In this document: positions 35,752-44,114 of the stretch, one piece after another
Numbering within the stretch: position 1 is the stretch's first letter
How the letters are laid out: each line of letters starts with the position of its first letter
Source of the DNA: Anabaena sp. FACHB-1237
GTDB lineage: Bacteria; Cyanobacteriota; Cyanobacteriia; Cyanobacteriales; Nostocaceae
NCBI RefSeq assembly: GCF_014696225.1
Contig: NZ_JACJPV010000007.1
Location: 90,780 to 154,779 of the forward strand
Reading direction: 5' to 3'
Length of the DNA: 64,000 nt
Translations under genes and position numbers: made by a program
The notes under the pieces: generated by a model
The model's database searches: none
Told to the model about the DNA's origin: nothing
Seen by the model: only the letters and a program-made list of their open reading frames with translations

Positions 35752-35864
35752 CAGCACATTCCATCTACATGAGGTACACTATAAACACTGTGAACACAGC
35801 AATATGGCAGTGTTACAAGGGTTTTATCATTAACATCTGTACTTCATAATAATGGAAACTGCTG
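35752..35864 (+). repeat. Family A MITE-like element, slightly longer copy
   Basis: 113 bp from CAGCACATTCCATCTACATG to AATGGAAACTGCTG, with a small internal duplication (CACTGTGAACACAG). A short family C-like end, AGGACTTATGCAAGTG, lies just before it at about 35693. Confidence 0.75.
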
Positions 35865-35885
35865 TCTGTCTAACAACAAGCTTAT

Positions 35886-35999
35886 TTACATTTTAGTAAT
35901 AAATGCACACTCACCTAAATTTTTGACATTCCAATGTTTTGGAATCATCCCTAAAACCGAATCTTTAAACTCTCTATCATTATCCAATCTATTAACCAT
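35886..35999 (-). pseudogene. hsdS: hsdS fragment (type I restriction specificity subunit)
   Basis: A 37-codon frame reads MVNRLDNDREFKDSVLGMIP then KHWNVKNLGECAF. The KDS-LGMIPKHW-VK-LGE pattern is the conserved start of a target-recognition domain in HsdS. Nothing else of the gene remains. Together with the hsdM remnant at 37001 it marks a decayed type I restriction system. Confidence 0.65.
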
Positions 36000-36153
36000 T
36001 ATTAACCCTATAAATAACTAAATATACTTTGTATTTGCGTAGGCTAGGTTGTTCGTGTCAGCCTTGGAGAGCAATGGAGCGAAACACAACTAAATCATGA
36101 AAATGTTGGGTTATGCCTACGGCACACTGGGTGAACACTGCGTTCTACTCAAC
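36000..36153. other. Degenerate repeat between hsdS fragment and Uma2 gene
   Basis: The segment contains GTTGGGTTATGCCTACGGCA and, inverted, GCGTAGGCTAGGTTGTT, resembling the dispersed 'GGTTGGGTT' repeats of filamentous cyanobacteria. No ORF is supported. Confidence 0.35.
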
Positions 36154-36786
36154 CTAAAATCTACCTACCATATTTACACTACCACCAGCAGTTAAAACTT
36201 GTTTTGCAGTTAATTGTAAACTGGGGAAAAGAGAAGAAACAAGAAGATCATCATGTTGAAACAACTGCTTTTGATACTCATCTTCAATTAACTTACAAAT
36301 AGTAATAGTTGGCTGCTTAACTTTACCAATATATTCCCTACCACCTAAACCCAAATAATCTATAATCCAATATTCAGGTACACCTAATAAAGCATAATCT
36401 TCAACCTTGCGAGCATAATCATTTTGCCAGTTTGTACTCACAACTTCTGCAATTAACTTAATTAATTTTCCTGATGTAATTACAGGTTCTTGTTGCCATA
36501 AAGGCTCATTGATTAATTGAGTTTGATCCAGTATAATCACGTCAGGACGAAAATCCGTATTAGTTCCCAAAAGTTTAACCAAACAGCGAGAAGGTGTAAA
36601 ATATGGTAAATCTTGATGATCAATTTCTACATTGAGTTTACGACTGGTAAAAGCTGATATTTGTTCATGTGGTCCTGTGGGTTCCATCTCAATTAATTCA
36701 CCATCAATTAATTCATAATGATTATTATCACCATATTGAGTAATAAACTCATTTACAGTGATTAATTTTAGTGCTGCTTGTACCAT
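36154..36786 (-). CDS. Uma2-family (DUF820) putative endonuclease
   Basis: Uma2 proteins are very numerous in cyanobacteria and have a PD-(D/E)XK-like fold; a biological function has not been settled. The 210-residue product has YELIDGELIEMEPTGPHEQ, then FRPDVIILD (likely metal Asp), LIAEVVSTNW and DYARKVEDYALLGVPEYWII (the E and K/D residues of the fold). The GAGG site before the ATG at 36786 supports the start. It sits between hsdM and hsdS remnants but is not itself a restriction subunit. Confidence 0.88.
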   Translation of the reverse strand: MVQAALKLITVNEFITQYGDNNHYELIDGELIEMEPTGPHEQISAFTSRKLNVEIDHQDLPYFTPSRCLVKLLGTNTDFRPDVIILDQTQLINEPLWQQEPVITSGKLIKLIAEVVSTNWQNDYARKVEDYALLGVPEYWIIDYLGLGGREYIGKVKQPTITICKLIEDEYQKQLFQHDDLLVSSLFPSLQLTAKQVLTAGGSVNMVGRF

Positions 36787-36832
36787 GATGATTTTTCCTC
36801 ATCTTCTAACTTCTTAAACTTGAAATGCTCAC

Positions 36833-36861
36833 ATATCCGACTTCTCAAAGAAGTCGGATAT
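36833..36861. repeat. Hairpin of the GATCCCCGACTT family, diverged copy
   Basis: ATATCCGACTTCT pairs with AGAAGTCGGATAT. Unlike the other copies it lies upstream of a gene (Uma2), so here it is not a 3'-end terminator of that gene. Both arms changed together. Confidence 0.6.
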
Positions 36862-36869
36862 CTTTCTTG

Positions 36870-36973
36870 TAAGCTGTTGTGCCTTTAACTTGAATAATTA
36901 ATATAAGCAAGATGCTTGTGCTACTGTAACTTCAGGTTTTTTAATTATACAGTGAGTGCTGCACATTAGCTTA
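36870..36973 (+). repeat. Family B MITE-like element, full copy
   Basis: A 104-bp copy with ends TAAGCTGTTGTGC and GCACATTAGCTTA, nearly identical to those at 24600, 30802 and 39776. It lies between the Uma2 gene and the hsdM remnant. Confidence 0.8.
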
Positions 36974-37000
36974 TCATCTCTCAAATATAATTCAACTTAC

Positions 37001-37205
37001 TCAAAAATCATTTAACTCTTGTAACCTCTCCTCCCGTTCGCGTTCCACCGTCGTAGCAGCAACGGCGTATTTATCCCAAAAATTCTCAAACACAAAAATA
37101 AATTCATTTTACAAATAGAAACTACCGTACCATCATTATCCTGTCCATATAATTCTAAATTTTGCTTATTATTTTGCTTATTATTTTGCTTATTTCCGCC
37201 CCAGC
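37001..37205 (-). pseudogene. hsdM: hsdM fragment (type I restriction methyltransferase)
   Basis: The minus strand encodes NLELYGQDNDGTVVSICKMN, resembling the YGQE...KMN region of N6-adenine methylases of type I systems. A frame change follows, then FWDKYAVAATTVEREREERL with a stop at 37001, which resembles the HsdM C-terminus. The upstream part runs into a 12-bp tandem repeat (ATTTTGCTTATT) at about 37157-37195. Most of the gene is missing. Confidence 0.55.
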
Positions 37206-37269
37206 ACCCATTAAGAAACTTTCTAATTCAGAAAGTGAATTTCATTTGTGGTCATTTACTTTAGTTCTT

Positions 37270-37866
37270 TTATACTTTAGCTAAAGTAACTCTTTCAGGC
37301 TGATTTTGATATTTACCTACTCTATCTGCATAGGTAGTTTGACATGGTTCTCCTTCTAAAAACAATAATTGTACAACTCCTTCATTGGCATAAATTCTAC
37401 AATCAGCACTTGATGAATTACTAAATTCCAGGGTAAGTGCGCCATTCCACGAAGCCTCCGCCGGTGTAATATTTGCTATCAAACCAACACGGGCATAAGT
37501 GCTTTTTCCCAAACAAATTGCAGTTACATTAGGAGGCATTTGTAATTTTTCTAATGCTACTCCTAGTCCATAAGAATGTGCAGGAATAATAAAAAAATCT
37601 CCATCTTCATCATGTTGTAAATCAACAGATTCTAGATTTTTGGGATTAAATTTTTTAGGATTAACAACTGTTCCAGGAATATGTTTAAATACTAAAAATT
37701 CTTTAGGTGATAAACGTATATCATAACCATAGGAAGATAAACCATAACTCAATGCAGGTACTTTTGTGCCAGATTCTAAACTGATAGTGCGAAGTAAACT
37801 AGGTTCAAATGGTTCAATCATTCCTTTCTTTGCTTGTTCAATTATCCATTTGTCATTCTTCAACAT
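37270..37866 (-). CDS. dcd: dCTP deaminase
   Basis: Dcd converts dCTP to dUTP, the main route to thymidylate in many bacteria. The 198-residue trimeric dUTPase-fold protein has SYGLSSYGYDIRLS and the nucleotide and catalytic block GKSTYARVGL, TPAEASWNGALTLEFSN. The glycine-rich tail GKYQNQPERVTLAK is also present. AAGG before the ATG at 37866 supports the start. A truncated dcd-like N-terminus lies just upstream at 37898-38062, so the region has seen a duplication or replacement. Confidence 0.93.
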   Translation of the reverse strand: MLKNDKWIIEQAKKGMIEPFEPSLLRTISLESGTKVPALSYGLSSYGYDIRLSPKEFLVFKHIPGTVVNPKKFNPKNLESVDLQHDEDGDFFIIPAHSYGLGVALEKLQMPPNVTAICLGKSTYARVGLIANITPAEASWNGALTLEFSNSSSADCRIYANEGVVQLLFLEGEPCQTTYADRVGKYQNQPERVTLAKV

Positions 37867-37897
37867 TTGATAGTTACCTTTTTTACTAGGTTTGATG

Positions 37898-38062
37898 TTA
37901 TGTTACTGAAATTACCAGACTCGTTATCTTAGCATGATTAAGGATACTAGGTCTATAGGAAATTACGGGTATTCCTTCAGCATGACGAATTAAACTGGAC
38001 TCAAAAGGTGAAATTATCCCTTTTTGCGCCATTTCCTTAATCCAAATATCATTTTTAATCAC
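37898..38062 (-). pseudogene. Truncated dcd-like N-terminal fragment
   Basis: From a GTG at 38062 the frame reads VIKNDIWIKEMAQKG then IISPFESSLIRH and PVISY, closely parallel to the first 40 residues of the adjacent dcd (MLKNDKWIIEQAKKG, IEPFEPSLLR). The similarity stops at about 37955, exactly before the conserved SSYGYD motif, and the frame ends at 37898. It is a remnant of a second dcd. Confidence 0.7.
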
Positions 38063-38082
38063 TTTATATACACCTTAAAACT

Positions 38083-38619
38083 TTAAATTTGATGACTACG
38101 ACGAATTTCTGTAATTTGATCGGCTACATCGAGTAAAGATGATGGCATTTGTGAACCAGTGAAAATAATATCAATATGGGGAGGACGTTGCGCTAAAAAT
38201 TCTAACACTTCACTTTCGGGAATAAAACCAAAATTCATAGCTAAATTGAGTTCATCTAATACAATTAAGGAATATTTACCTGTAGATACTACCTTTTGTG
38301 TATATGCCCATAATTTTTGTAGAGCTACTTTTTCAGACTCATCAATTTGGGCATTATCAATAGATCGAGGTATATCACAGCGAATCCAGTCTAAATTTTG
38401 TCCCATTTGTATTGGTCTTTCATAACCTTGGCCAATTCCACCTTTAAGAAACTGTACAATTAATACTGGTGTACCTTGTCCAGCAATTCTCAGTGCTTGT
38501 GCCATAACTGTGGTAAAAAAGCTACGGTGGGAACTAGTAAAAACTTGGATTAATCCTGTAACTAAATATGGTAAATTGCGATTTGAGTTAAGAGTGGGAG
38601 TTTCTAGTTGGACAACCAT
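38083..38619 (-). CDS. CobO/BtuR-like protein without a Walker A motif
   Basis: CobO/BtuR transfers the adenosyl group of ATP to cobalamin precursors. The 178-residue product keeps the family layout: LIQVF, ALRIAGQGTPVLIVQFLKGG, KYSLIVLDELNLAMNFGFI, and DIIFTGSQMPSSLLDVADQITEI. The P-loop GNGKGKTT is replaced by SSHRSFFTT, so ATP binding in the normal way is unlikely. It may have another role or be a cyanobacterial side branch. The stop lies just upstream of the dcd-like fragment. Confidence 0.75.
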   Translation of the reverse strand: MVVQLETPTLNSNRNLPYLVTGLIQVFTSSHRSFFTTVMAQALRIAGQGTPVLIVQFLKGGIGQGYERPIQMGQNLDWIRCDIPRSIDNAQIDESEKVALQKLWAYTQKVVSTGKYSLIVLDELNLAMNFGFIPESEVLEFLAQRPPHIDIIFTGSQMPSSLLDVADQITEIRRSHQI

Positions 38620-38796
38620 AAGCTGTAATTAGGAAGTGCTAAGTGCGAAGTGCAAAGAGAAAATTCTTTATTCTGACTCTTGACTTCTTATGGTGATTGG
38701 TGATTGGTAAAACAATTATCAATTGTCAATTATCAATTGTCAATTCTTTCTTCTGACTCGTGGATCTTCTTGATCTCCTTTTATGAGGTAATTTTC

Positions 38797-39513
38797 ATGG
38801 CTTGGCAACGTCCTGATGGTAGACAACCCGATGAACTCCGTCCACACAGTTTTATAGCGAATTTTACCCGGTTCGCTCCTGGTTCTGTCTTGGCTAAATC
38901 TGGTGATACTCAAGTTCTATGTACTGTGAGTGTCTCTGAAGGAGTACCTAAATTCTTAACTGGTAGTGGTCAGGGTTGGTTGACCGCAGAGTATAGAATG
39001 TTACCTTCTGCTACTCAACAACGTCAAGAAAGGGAATTATTGAAGTTATCGGGTAGAACTCAGGAAATACAGCGTTTAATAGGGCGTAGTTTACGCTCTG
39101 TGATAGATTTTAAGATTTTAGGTGAAAGAACTTTAACAGTAGATGCGGATGTATTACAAGCTGATGCAGGTACTAGAACAATGGCTATTACTGGTGGTTT
39201 TGTCGCTTTAAGTCACGCTATTAATAAGTTATTACAAAAGGGAGTTTTAGAGCGATCGCCCATAAGTGGACAAGTTGCTGCCATATCAGTAGGTTTATTA
39301 GATGGAGAACCTTTTTTAGACTTGAATTATATTGAAGATGTGGCGGCTGATATAGATTTTAATGTAGTCATGAATGATAAATTAGAAATGATAGAAATTC
39401 AAGGAACAGCAGAAGCAAAAAGTTTTAACCGTCATCAATTAAACCAACTTCTCGATTTTTCTGAACAGGGAATTAAAGAATTATTATTGGCACAAAAGGC
39501 AGCTATTACCTGA
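38797..39513 (+). CDS. rph: Ribonuclease PH
   Basis: RNase PH trims tRNA 3' ends by phosphorolysis. From the ATG at 38797 (GAGG 9 nt upstream) the product is 238 residues and starts [16 protein letters not shown]. It has the PH-domain motifs [41 protein letters not shown], the [14 protein letters not shown] active-site segment, and [18 protein letters not shown]. An open extension to 38704 overlaps CAATT-type repeats and is not coding. A hairpin of the GATCCCCGACTT family follows the stop. Confidence 0.95.
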   Translation: MAWQRPDGRQPDELRPHSFIANFTRFAPGSVLAKSGDTQVLCTVSVSEGVPKFLTGSGQGWLTAEYRMLPSATQQRQERELLKLSGRTQEIQRLIGRSLRSVIDFKILGERTLTVDADVLQADAGTRTMAITGGFVALSHAINKLLQKGVLERSPISGQVAAISVGLLDGEPFLDLNYIEDVAADIDFNVVMNDKLEMIEIQGTAEAKSFNRHQLNQLLDFSEQGIKELLLAQKAAIT

Positions 39514-39536
39514 TAATATCTTCTCAGATACTTCTC

Positions 39537-39569
39537 AGATCCCCGACTTGTTTAGGAAGTCGGGGATCT
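39537..39569. terminator. Hairpin after rph
   Basis: AGATCCCCGACTTG pairs with AAGTCGGGGATCT, 24 bp past the rph stop. It is the best match to the copy after cysK (2480). Confidence 0.7.
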
Positions 39570-39600
39570 TGTATATCTGTTAAAAATCACTAATTAATAC

Positions 39601-39748
39601 AGGACTTAGACAACAGGCATATTGGTAGGGTGTGGCTCGACAAGCTCACCAACCACGTGAGACAGTATAGATCATGTAAATAACCAAATTGTTCATATCT
39701 GACGCACCCACTCAACAGATTTTTTAGCGTGAAACTTGCGTAAGTCCT
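39601..39748 (+). repeat. Family C MITE-like element
   Basis: 148 bp from AGGACTTAGACAA to TTGCGTAAGTCCT, matching 31065-31216 along the length (TAGGGTGTGG, CTCACCAACCACGT, TAAATAACCAAATTGTT). Confidence 0.75.
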
Positions 39749-39775
39749 ATAATAATTCAAATAATTCAGGTCTTT

Positions 39776-39879
39776 TAAGCTGTTGTGCCTTTAACTTGAA
39801 TAATTAATACAAGCAAGATGCTTGTGCTACTGTAACTTCAGGTTTTTTAATTATACAGTGAGTGCTGCACATTAGCTTA
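39776..39879 (+). repeat. Family B MITE-like element, full copy
   Basis: 104 bp, TAAGCTGTTGTGC to ATTAGCTTA. It lies 27 bp from the family C element, so two different elements stand side by side. Short AAATTAAAAATT tandem repeats follow at about 40026-40070. Confidence 0.8.
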
Positions 39880-40108
39880 TCACCTTGACAATTAATATTT
39901 CTTCTTATTTTTACCCTTTGAATATGATATTGTTTATAAAGTTGATTAAAGAAATCATTATTATAATCAAAGTTTTTCACATTGGAATCACTCAAAATAA
40001 AATAACATTCTTGATCATGAATATAAATTAAAAATTAAATTAAAAATTAAATTAAAAATTAAGAATTAAGAAAAAATCAGTAACAAAAAACCTAATTGTA
40101 GTATAATA

Positions 40109-40927
40109 TTGCTAATAAAAAATACAGTTAGAGTAGAAATTAAATTGTCAAACAACTCAAACCACAGAAATTTAGAACAGCTGTGGATAATTAGGTACAT
40201 ATTCGCCATACTCCTATTTGGACAAATATGGCTACATTTTGTTCAAGGAAAAACCTACTATCGTCGCATTATAGAACATACTGTAACTGCTGGACCTGTT
40301 TCCTTACCTCCGGTATTATTAGTAAGCGTTTGTGCTGGGATGATTTTTACAATTCAAACTGCTAGAGAATTAATAAAATTTGGGGCTGTAGATACTATTG
40401 GAGGTGCTTTCGCATTAGCTTTTTGCCGAGAATTAGTGCCTGTTTTAACTGCAAGTATTTTAGCGGGCCAAGTAGGTTCAGCTTTTGCTGCGGAAATAGG
40501 GGCCATGAAAGTAACTGAACAAATTGATGCACTATTTATATTAAAAACAGATCCTATTGATTATTTAATATTACCAAGAGTCATAGCTTGCACTATAATG
40601 ATGCCCATTATGATGATTTTTGCTTTAGTTACAGGAATTACAGGAGGTGTATTTGCAGCTTGGCAATTTTATCATGTTTTACCAGTAATATTTTTAGATT
40701 CTGTAAGAGATTTATTATCTATCTCAGATATGTGGATTATATTAGTCAAAGGATTAGTTTTTGGGATGATAGTTGGCGTTAATAGTTGTAGTTGGGGTTT
40801 AACTACTCAAGGAGGTGCTAAAGAAGTGGGAGAGTCAGCAACAACAGCAGTTGTCACCACTTGGGTAGCGATTTTTATGATGGATCTTGTTTTAACTGTA
40901 TTACTTTTTGATCAACCTATTATGTGA
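40109..40927 (+). CDS. MlaE-family ABC transporter permease
   Basis: MlaE-type permeases move phospholipids between membranes with an MCE protein and an ATPase; plant TGD1 is a homologue. The 272-residue product has five or so membrane helices. It carries GAVDTIGGAFALAFCRELVP, LTASILAGQVGSAFAAEIGA, MKVTEQIDALFILKTDPIDY and the C-terminal GLTTQGGAKEVGESATTAVV, all hallmarks of the family. The start is unclear: TTG at 40109 or TTG at 40145, neither with a strong ribosome site. Partner genes are not adjacent. Confidence 0.88.
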   Translation: MLIKNTVRVEIKLSNNSNHRNLEQLWIIRYIFAILLFGQIWLHFVQGKTYYRRIIEHTVTAGPVSLPPVLLVSVCAGMIFTIQTARELIKFGAVDTIGGAFALAFCRELVPVLTASILAGQVGSAFAAEIGAMKVTEQIDALFILKTDPIDYLILPRVIACTIMMPIMMIFALVTGITGGVFAAWQFYHVLPVIFLDSVRDLLSISDMWIILVKGLVFGMIVGVNSCSWGLTTQGGAKEVGESATTAVVTTWVAIFMMDLVLTVLLFDQPIM

Positions 40928-41170
40928 AATTGACAATTGATAATTTTTTATGATTAACACTACTGTATCATTTTAGGCAATTACCAATCACTAATCACGA
41001 ATTATATTATTCGTACCACTGACTACTGACAATTAACCAAAAATGATGATAAAGAAAGTTGAGGCTGAAAATTTCCTGCTTCCGAGGATATTAAAAGTTT
41101 CCAAACTTCACGCCTAAAATTGTCAGATGTTAGTTATGGTATTTCTGGAAGTAGCTATGATGATAATCTT

Positions 41171-41893
41171 ATGAACAAAAGGGTTGAAGTATTAGCAAAT
41201 GTTCCTAGTTTAGTACAAAGGGCATTAGAGTTGATTTTATCGCAGATGCACACTGCTATTAGTCAACGAGGAAAATTTACAATTGCTTTATCAGGAGGTA
41301 GTACTCCAAAACCTCTGTATGAAGCAATAGCTAAACAACAGCTACCCTGGGATAAAATTCATGTATTCTGGGGTGATGAACGTTATGTACCACCAAATCA
41401 TGCCGATAGCAATGAATTAATGGCACGTTGTGCATGGTTGAATCATGTGCACATCCCTACAAATAATGTTCATGCTGTACCCACATTATCTGGTAATCCG
41501 GCTGTGGATGCCGCAAAATATGAAGAGCATCTCCAGACATTTTTTCAGACAACATCAGGAGAGTTTCCATCCTTAGATGTAGTTTTATTAGGAATGGGTG
41601 ATGATGCTCATACTGCATCTTTATTTCCCCATACAGCAGCTCTCAAGGTTAGCGATCGCCTCATTACTGTAGGTAATAAAGATGACAATCAACGCATCAC
41701 TTTTACTTATCCGTTCATTAATGCGGCACGGAATGTCATATTTCTAGCTGCTGGTGCTAATAAAAGACCGGCTTTAGCGCAGGTTTTTGCACCTGTAGCT
41801 GATGATTTTACTTACCCATCACGCTTAATTAAACCCCAGGGTGAGCTTGTTTGGTTATTAGATGCAGCAGCAGCCGCAGAACTTAATCCATAA
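41171..41893 (+). CDS. pgl: 6-phosphogluconolactonase
   Basis: Pgl hydrolyses 6-phosphogluconolactone in the oxidative pentose phosphate pathway. From the ATG at 41171 the product is 240 residues. It has FTIALSGGSTPKPLYEAIA, the WGDERYVPPNHADSNELMAR signature, LLGMGDDAHTASLFPHTAAL and the C-terminal RPALAQVF, all family motifs. An upstream TTG at 41120 would add 17 residues. The gene seems monocistronic; zwf and opcA are not nearby. Confidence 0.93.
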   Translation: MNKRVEVLANVPSLVQRALELILSQMHTAISQRGKFTIALSGGSTPKPLYEAIAKQQLPWDKIHVFWGDERYVPPNHADSNELMARCAWLNHVHIPTNNVHAVPTLSGNPAVDAAKYEEHLQTFFQTTSGEFPSLDVVLLGMGDDAHTASLFPHTAALKVSDRLITVGNKDDNQRITFTYPFINAARNVIFLAAGANKRPALAQVFAPVADDFTYPSRLIKPQGELVWLLDAAAAAELNP

Positions 41894-42016
41894 ATATTCT
41901 CACCTTTCTTACATTTGTTATCTTGGGTATTTGTTAACCTCAGAAGTTACCATTACTTATCTTGCTCAGTATAGCAAGTAATATTTTTACAATGATCTTG
42001 AGTAAGGCTTAAATCC

Positions 42017-43045
42017 ATGATAGTTTGTCCTAATTGCAATCATCCCAATCCAGATGGTGCTGTACAATGCGAAGCGTGCTACACACCTTTACCTGCTACT
42101 AGTAAATGTCCTAATTGCGGAGCCACTGTACAAGCTAATGCCGCTTTCTGTGGGCAGTGCGGTTATAATTTACACGCTCATTCTGCTTCCGTAGCTGTAC
42201 CACCTACTATGGTTCCTGATGCTCCTGTAGAAATTCCACCTCTGGTAACTCCTGATCCTTTAGCAGTTTTCCAAGTTACTCCTACTCCTGTAGTTTCTAA
42301 TTTACCACCTACTGTGGTGACTCCTGTATCTGTACTTCCACAGCCAGTACCTACTCCTGTAGTGCAAGAAGCACCTGCACCACAGCCAGTACCTACTCCT
42401 GTAGTACAAGAAGCACCTGCACCACAGCCAGTACCTACTCCTGTAGCACAAGAAGCACTTGCACCACAGCCAGTACCTACTCCTGTAGTACAAGAAGTAC
42501 CTGCACCACAGCCAGTACCTACTCCTGTAGTACAAGAGATAGAAGTACCTATACCTGCTCCTGTGGTACCAGAAATACCTATACCTCAACCTGTACCTGT
42601 ACCTGTACCTGCTCCTGTAGTACCAGAAATAGAAGTACCTATTCCTACCCCTGTAGCACTAGAACCAACACCAGCACCTCAACCAGTAGCCAATATTTCC
42701 AGAACTCAATTACAACAGGTAGTGGCGCGGTTATTCCATGTACAAAGCAACCAAGAAATTGAATTACCCCAAAATGTGTCTGTGGTGCATATTGGTAAAC
42801 CTAATGATCGTATTCCTCCAGATATAGATGTATCTGGGTTTCCCCATTCTGAAATTGTTTCTCGTATTCATGCAGATATTCGCATTGAGGGCGATGCTTG
42901 TTATGTAGAAGATGTGGGTAGTTCTAATGGTACTTACATCAATAATTTACCCTTGTTACCAGGAAATAGACATCGTTTACGTCCAGGCGATCGCGTTAGC
43001 TTAGGTAAAGGAGATTTGGTAACTTTCTTATTTCAAATATCCTAA
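42017..43045 (+). CDS. Zinc-ribbon and FHA-domain protein with Pro-rich repeats
   Basis: The 342-residue product starts with two C-x2-C zinc-ribbon halves (CPNC, CEAC, CPNC, CGQC within residues 4-50). A long Pro/Val/Gln linker (about 60-225) follows with a 14-residue unit (QPVPTPVVQEAPAP) about five times, encoded by a 42-bp DNA repeat. It ends in an FHA domain (about 240-342) with HIGKPNDRIPPDIDV, SRIHADI and GSSNGTYIN, the phosphothreonine-binding loops. Such proteins are likely cytoplasmic phospho-readers in kinase signalling. No kinase gene is adjacent. Confidence 0.88.
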   Translation: MIVCPNCNHPNPDGAVQCEACYTPLPATSKCPNCGATVQANAAFCGQCGYNLHAHSASVAVPPTMVPDAPVEIPPLVTPDPLAVFQVTPTPVVSNLPPTVVTPVSVLPQPVPTPVVQEAPAPQPVPTPVVQEAPAPQPVPTPVAQEALAPQPVPTPVVQEVPAPQPVPTPVVQEIEVPIPAPVVPEIPIPQPVPVPVPAPVVPEIEVPIPTPVALEPTPAPQPVANISRTQLQQVVARLFHVQSNQEIELPQNVSVVHIGKPNDRIPPDIDVSGFPHSEIVSRIHADIRIEGDACYVEDVGSSNGTYINNLPLLPGNRHRLRPGDRVSLGKGDLVTFLFQIS

Positions 43046-43350
43046 CATTTAAGTTGGAATTATGTCTTTATGAGATGCGCTCACTAATTGTACAGTAGGC
43101 ATATACAATAATACTCACAGGACTGATACCACATCAAAAAAAATGTAGAGACGTTTTATAAAACGTCTCTACGAATTAACCCAAGTTGCTAGTTAGGAAT
43201 AGGAGTCGCTAATTCAGGAGTCTTACGGACTGAGGAAAATTTCTACCTTAGTACCTGTATATTATTTAAATGTAGTGTAATTATTTCATAGAGCAATTAG
43301 GTTTTAGTCTTTAGACTGACCACCAAATTTATTCAGCATTTTAAACTAAA
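43046..43350. other. Spacer with a perfect hairpin, between FHA gene and tRNA-Gly
   Basis: Holds the 28-bp palindrome at 43145-43172 and a short AACCCAAGTTGCTAG sequence (43177-43191) that recurs inverted near 24822 and 28403. No ORF is supported. Confidence 0.45.
43145..43172. repeat. Perfect palindrome GTAGAGACGTTTTA/TAAAACGTCTCTAC
   Basis: A 28-bp perfect inverted repeat about 100 bp downstream of the FHA gene. Similar 'GTAGAGACGTT' hairpins are dispersed in filamentous cyanobacterial genomes (from memory). It may act as a terminator. Confidence 0.6.
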
Positions 43351-43421
43351 GCGGGTAACGCGATTCGAACGCGCGACATCAACCTTGGCAAGGTTGCGCT
43401 CTACCACTGAGCTATACCCGC
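43351..43421 (-). tRNA. tRNA-Gly (GCC)
   Basis: The minus strand folds into a cloverleaf with acceptor GCGGGTA/TACCCGC. The D-arm contains AGTGGTA, the anticodon stem CAACC/GGTTG encloses TTGCCAA (anticodon GCC), and the T-loop is TTCGAAT. CCA is not encoded. Confidence 0.94.
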
Positions 43422-43572
43422 ATCTGTTTCTCAACTAAATATTAGTATTTCAGATTTATTCTAGTTTGTCAACCCCTAAATTATTTTTTTTTGTTTTTTT
43501 TGATAGCAGTTAGCAGTTAGCTATCAGCTATCATTTAACAATCAGTAATCAGCTTTGAGGTGACAGGATCAA

Positions 43573-44061
43573 TTATCCCAGGTGAGAACGTAATTGACGC
43601 ATTAAACTAGCCATTTCTATAGCATTCATCGCATATTCCCAACCATGATTACTCTTAATTCCTGCGCGTTCTAAGGCTTGCTGCATGGTATCTGTGGTTA
43701 AAACGCCGAAAATCACAGGTACACCAGTTTGAAAACCTACAGCCGCAATACCTTTAGAAACTTCTGCTGATACATAATCGAAATGTGGAGTTTGTCCTTT
43801 AATTACCGCACCCAGGCAAATAATAGCATCATACTTTTGAGCAAGTGCTAATTGACGTGCCACTGTAGGTATTTCAAAACTACCAGGGACCCATACATAA
43901 TCAACTTGTGTACCATCAGGCTCAGGATCTATACCATGACGTTTAAGACAGTCTTTACAACCTTCTAAAAGTTTGAGAACCACTAAATCATTAAAACGGC
44001 CAATAACCATTGCAAACCGTAAAGACTCTGTTTGTATGAAATTTCCCTCAAAAACCGCCAT
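43573..44061 (-). CDS. ribH: 6,7-dimethyl-8-ribityllumazine synthase
   Basis: RibH condenses a pyrimidine and a butanone phosphate in riboflavin synthesis and forms an icosahedral capsid. The 162-residue product has [47 protein letters not shown] and [20 protein letters not shown], the substrate and catalytic motifs (His in TPHFD). The length is normal. A short tnpB-like remnant lies just upstream, between it and the TerB-like gene. Confidence 0.95.
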   Translation of the reverse strand: MAVFEGNFIQTESLRFAMVIGRFNDLVVLKLLEGCKDCLKRHGIDPEPDGTQVDYVWVPGSFEIPTVARQLALAQKYDAIICLGAVIKGQTPHFDYVSAEVSKGIAAVGFQTGVPVIFGVLTTDTMQQALERAGIKSNHGWEYAMNAIEMASLMRQLRSHLG

Positions 44062-44114
44062 CAGTACCTCTTGTATAAACTGACAATAATGGACAAAATG
44101 AAAAAACTAAGAAA

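Noticed and set aside
2614..39879. Families A-E as a CRISPR array
   Set aside because: Copies are kilobases apart, carry terminal inverted repeats and have no regular spacers.
39804..39995. Minus-strand 63-codon frame
   Set aside because: It covers most of a family B element and the adjacent spacer; its C-terminus is the repeat's translation.
42302..42589. Minus-strand frame of Arg/Tyr/Trp repeats
   Set aside because: It is the antisense of the Pro-rich linker repeat of the FHA gene.
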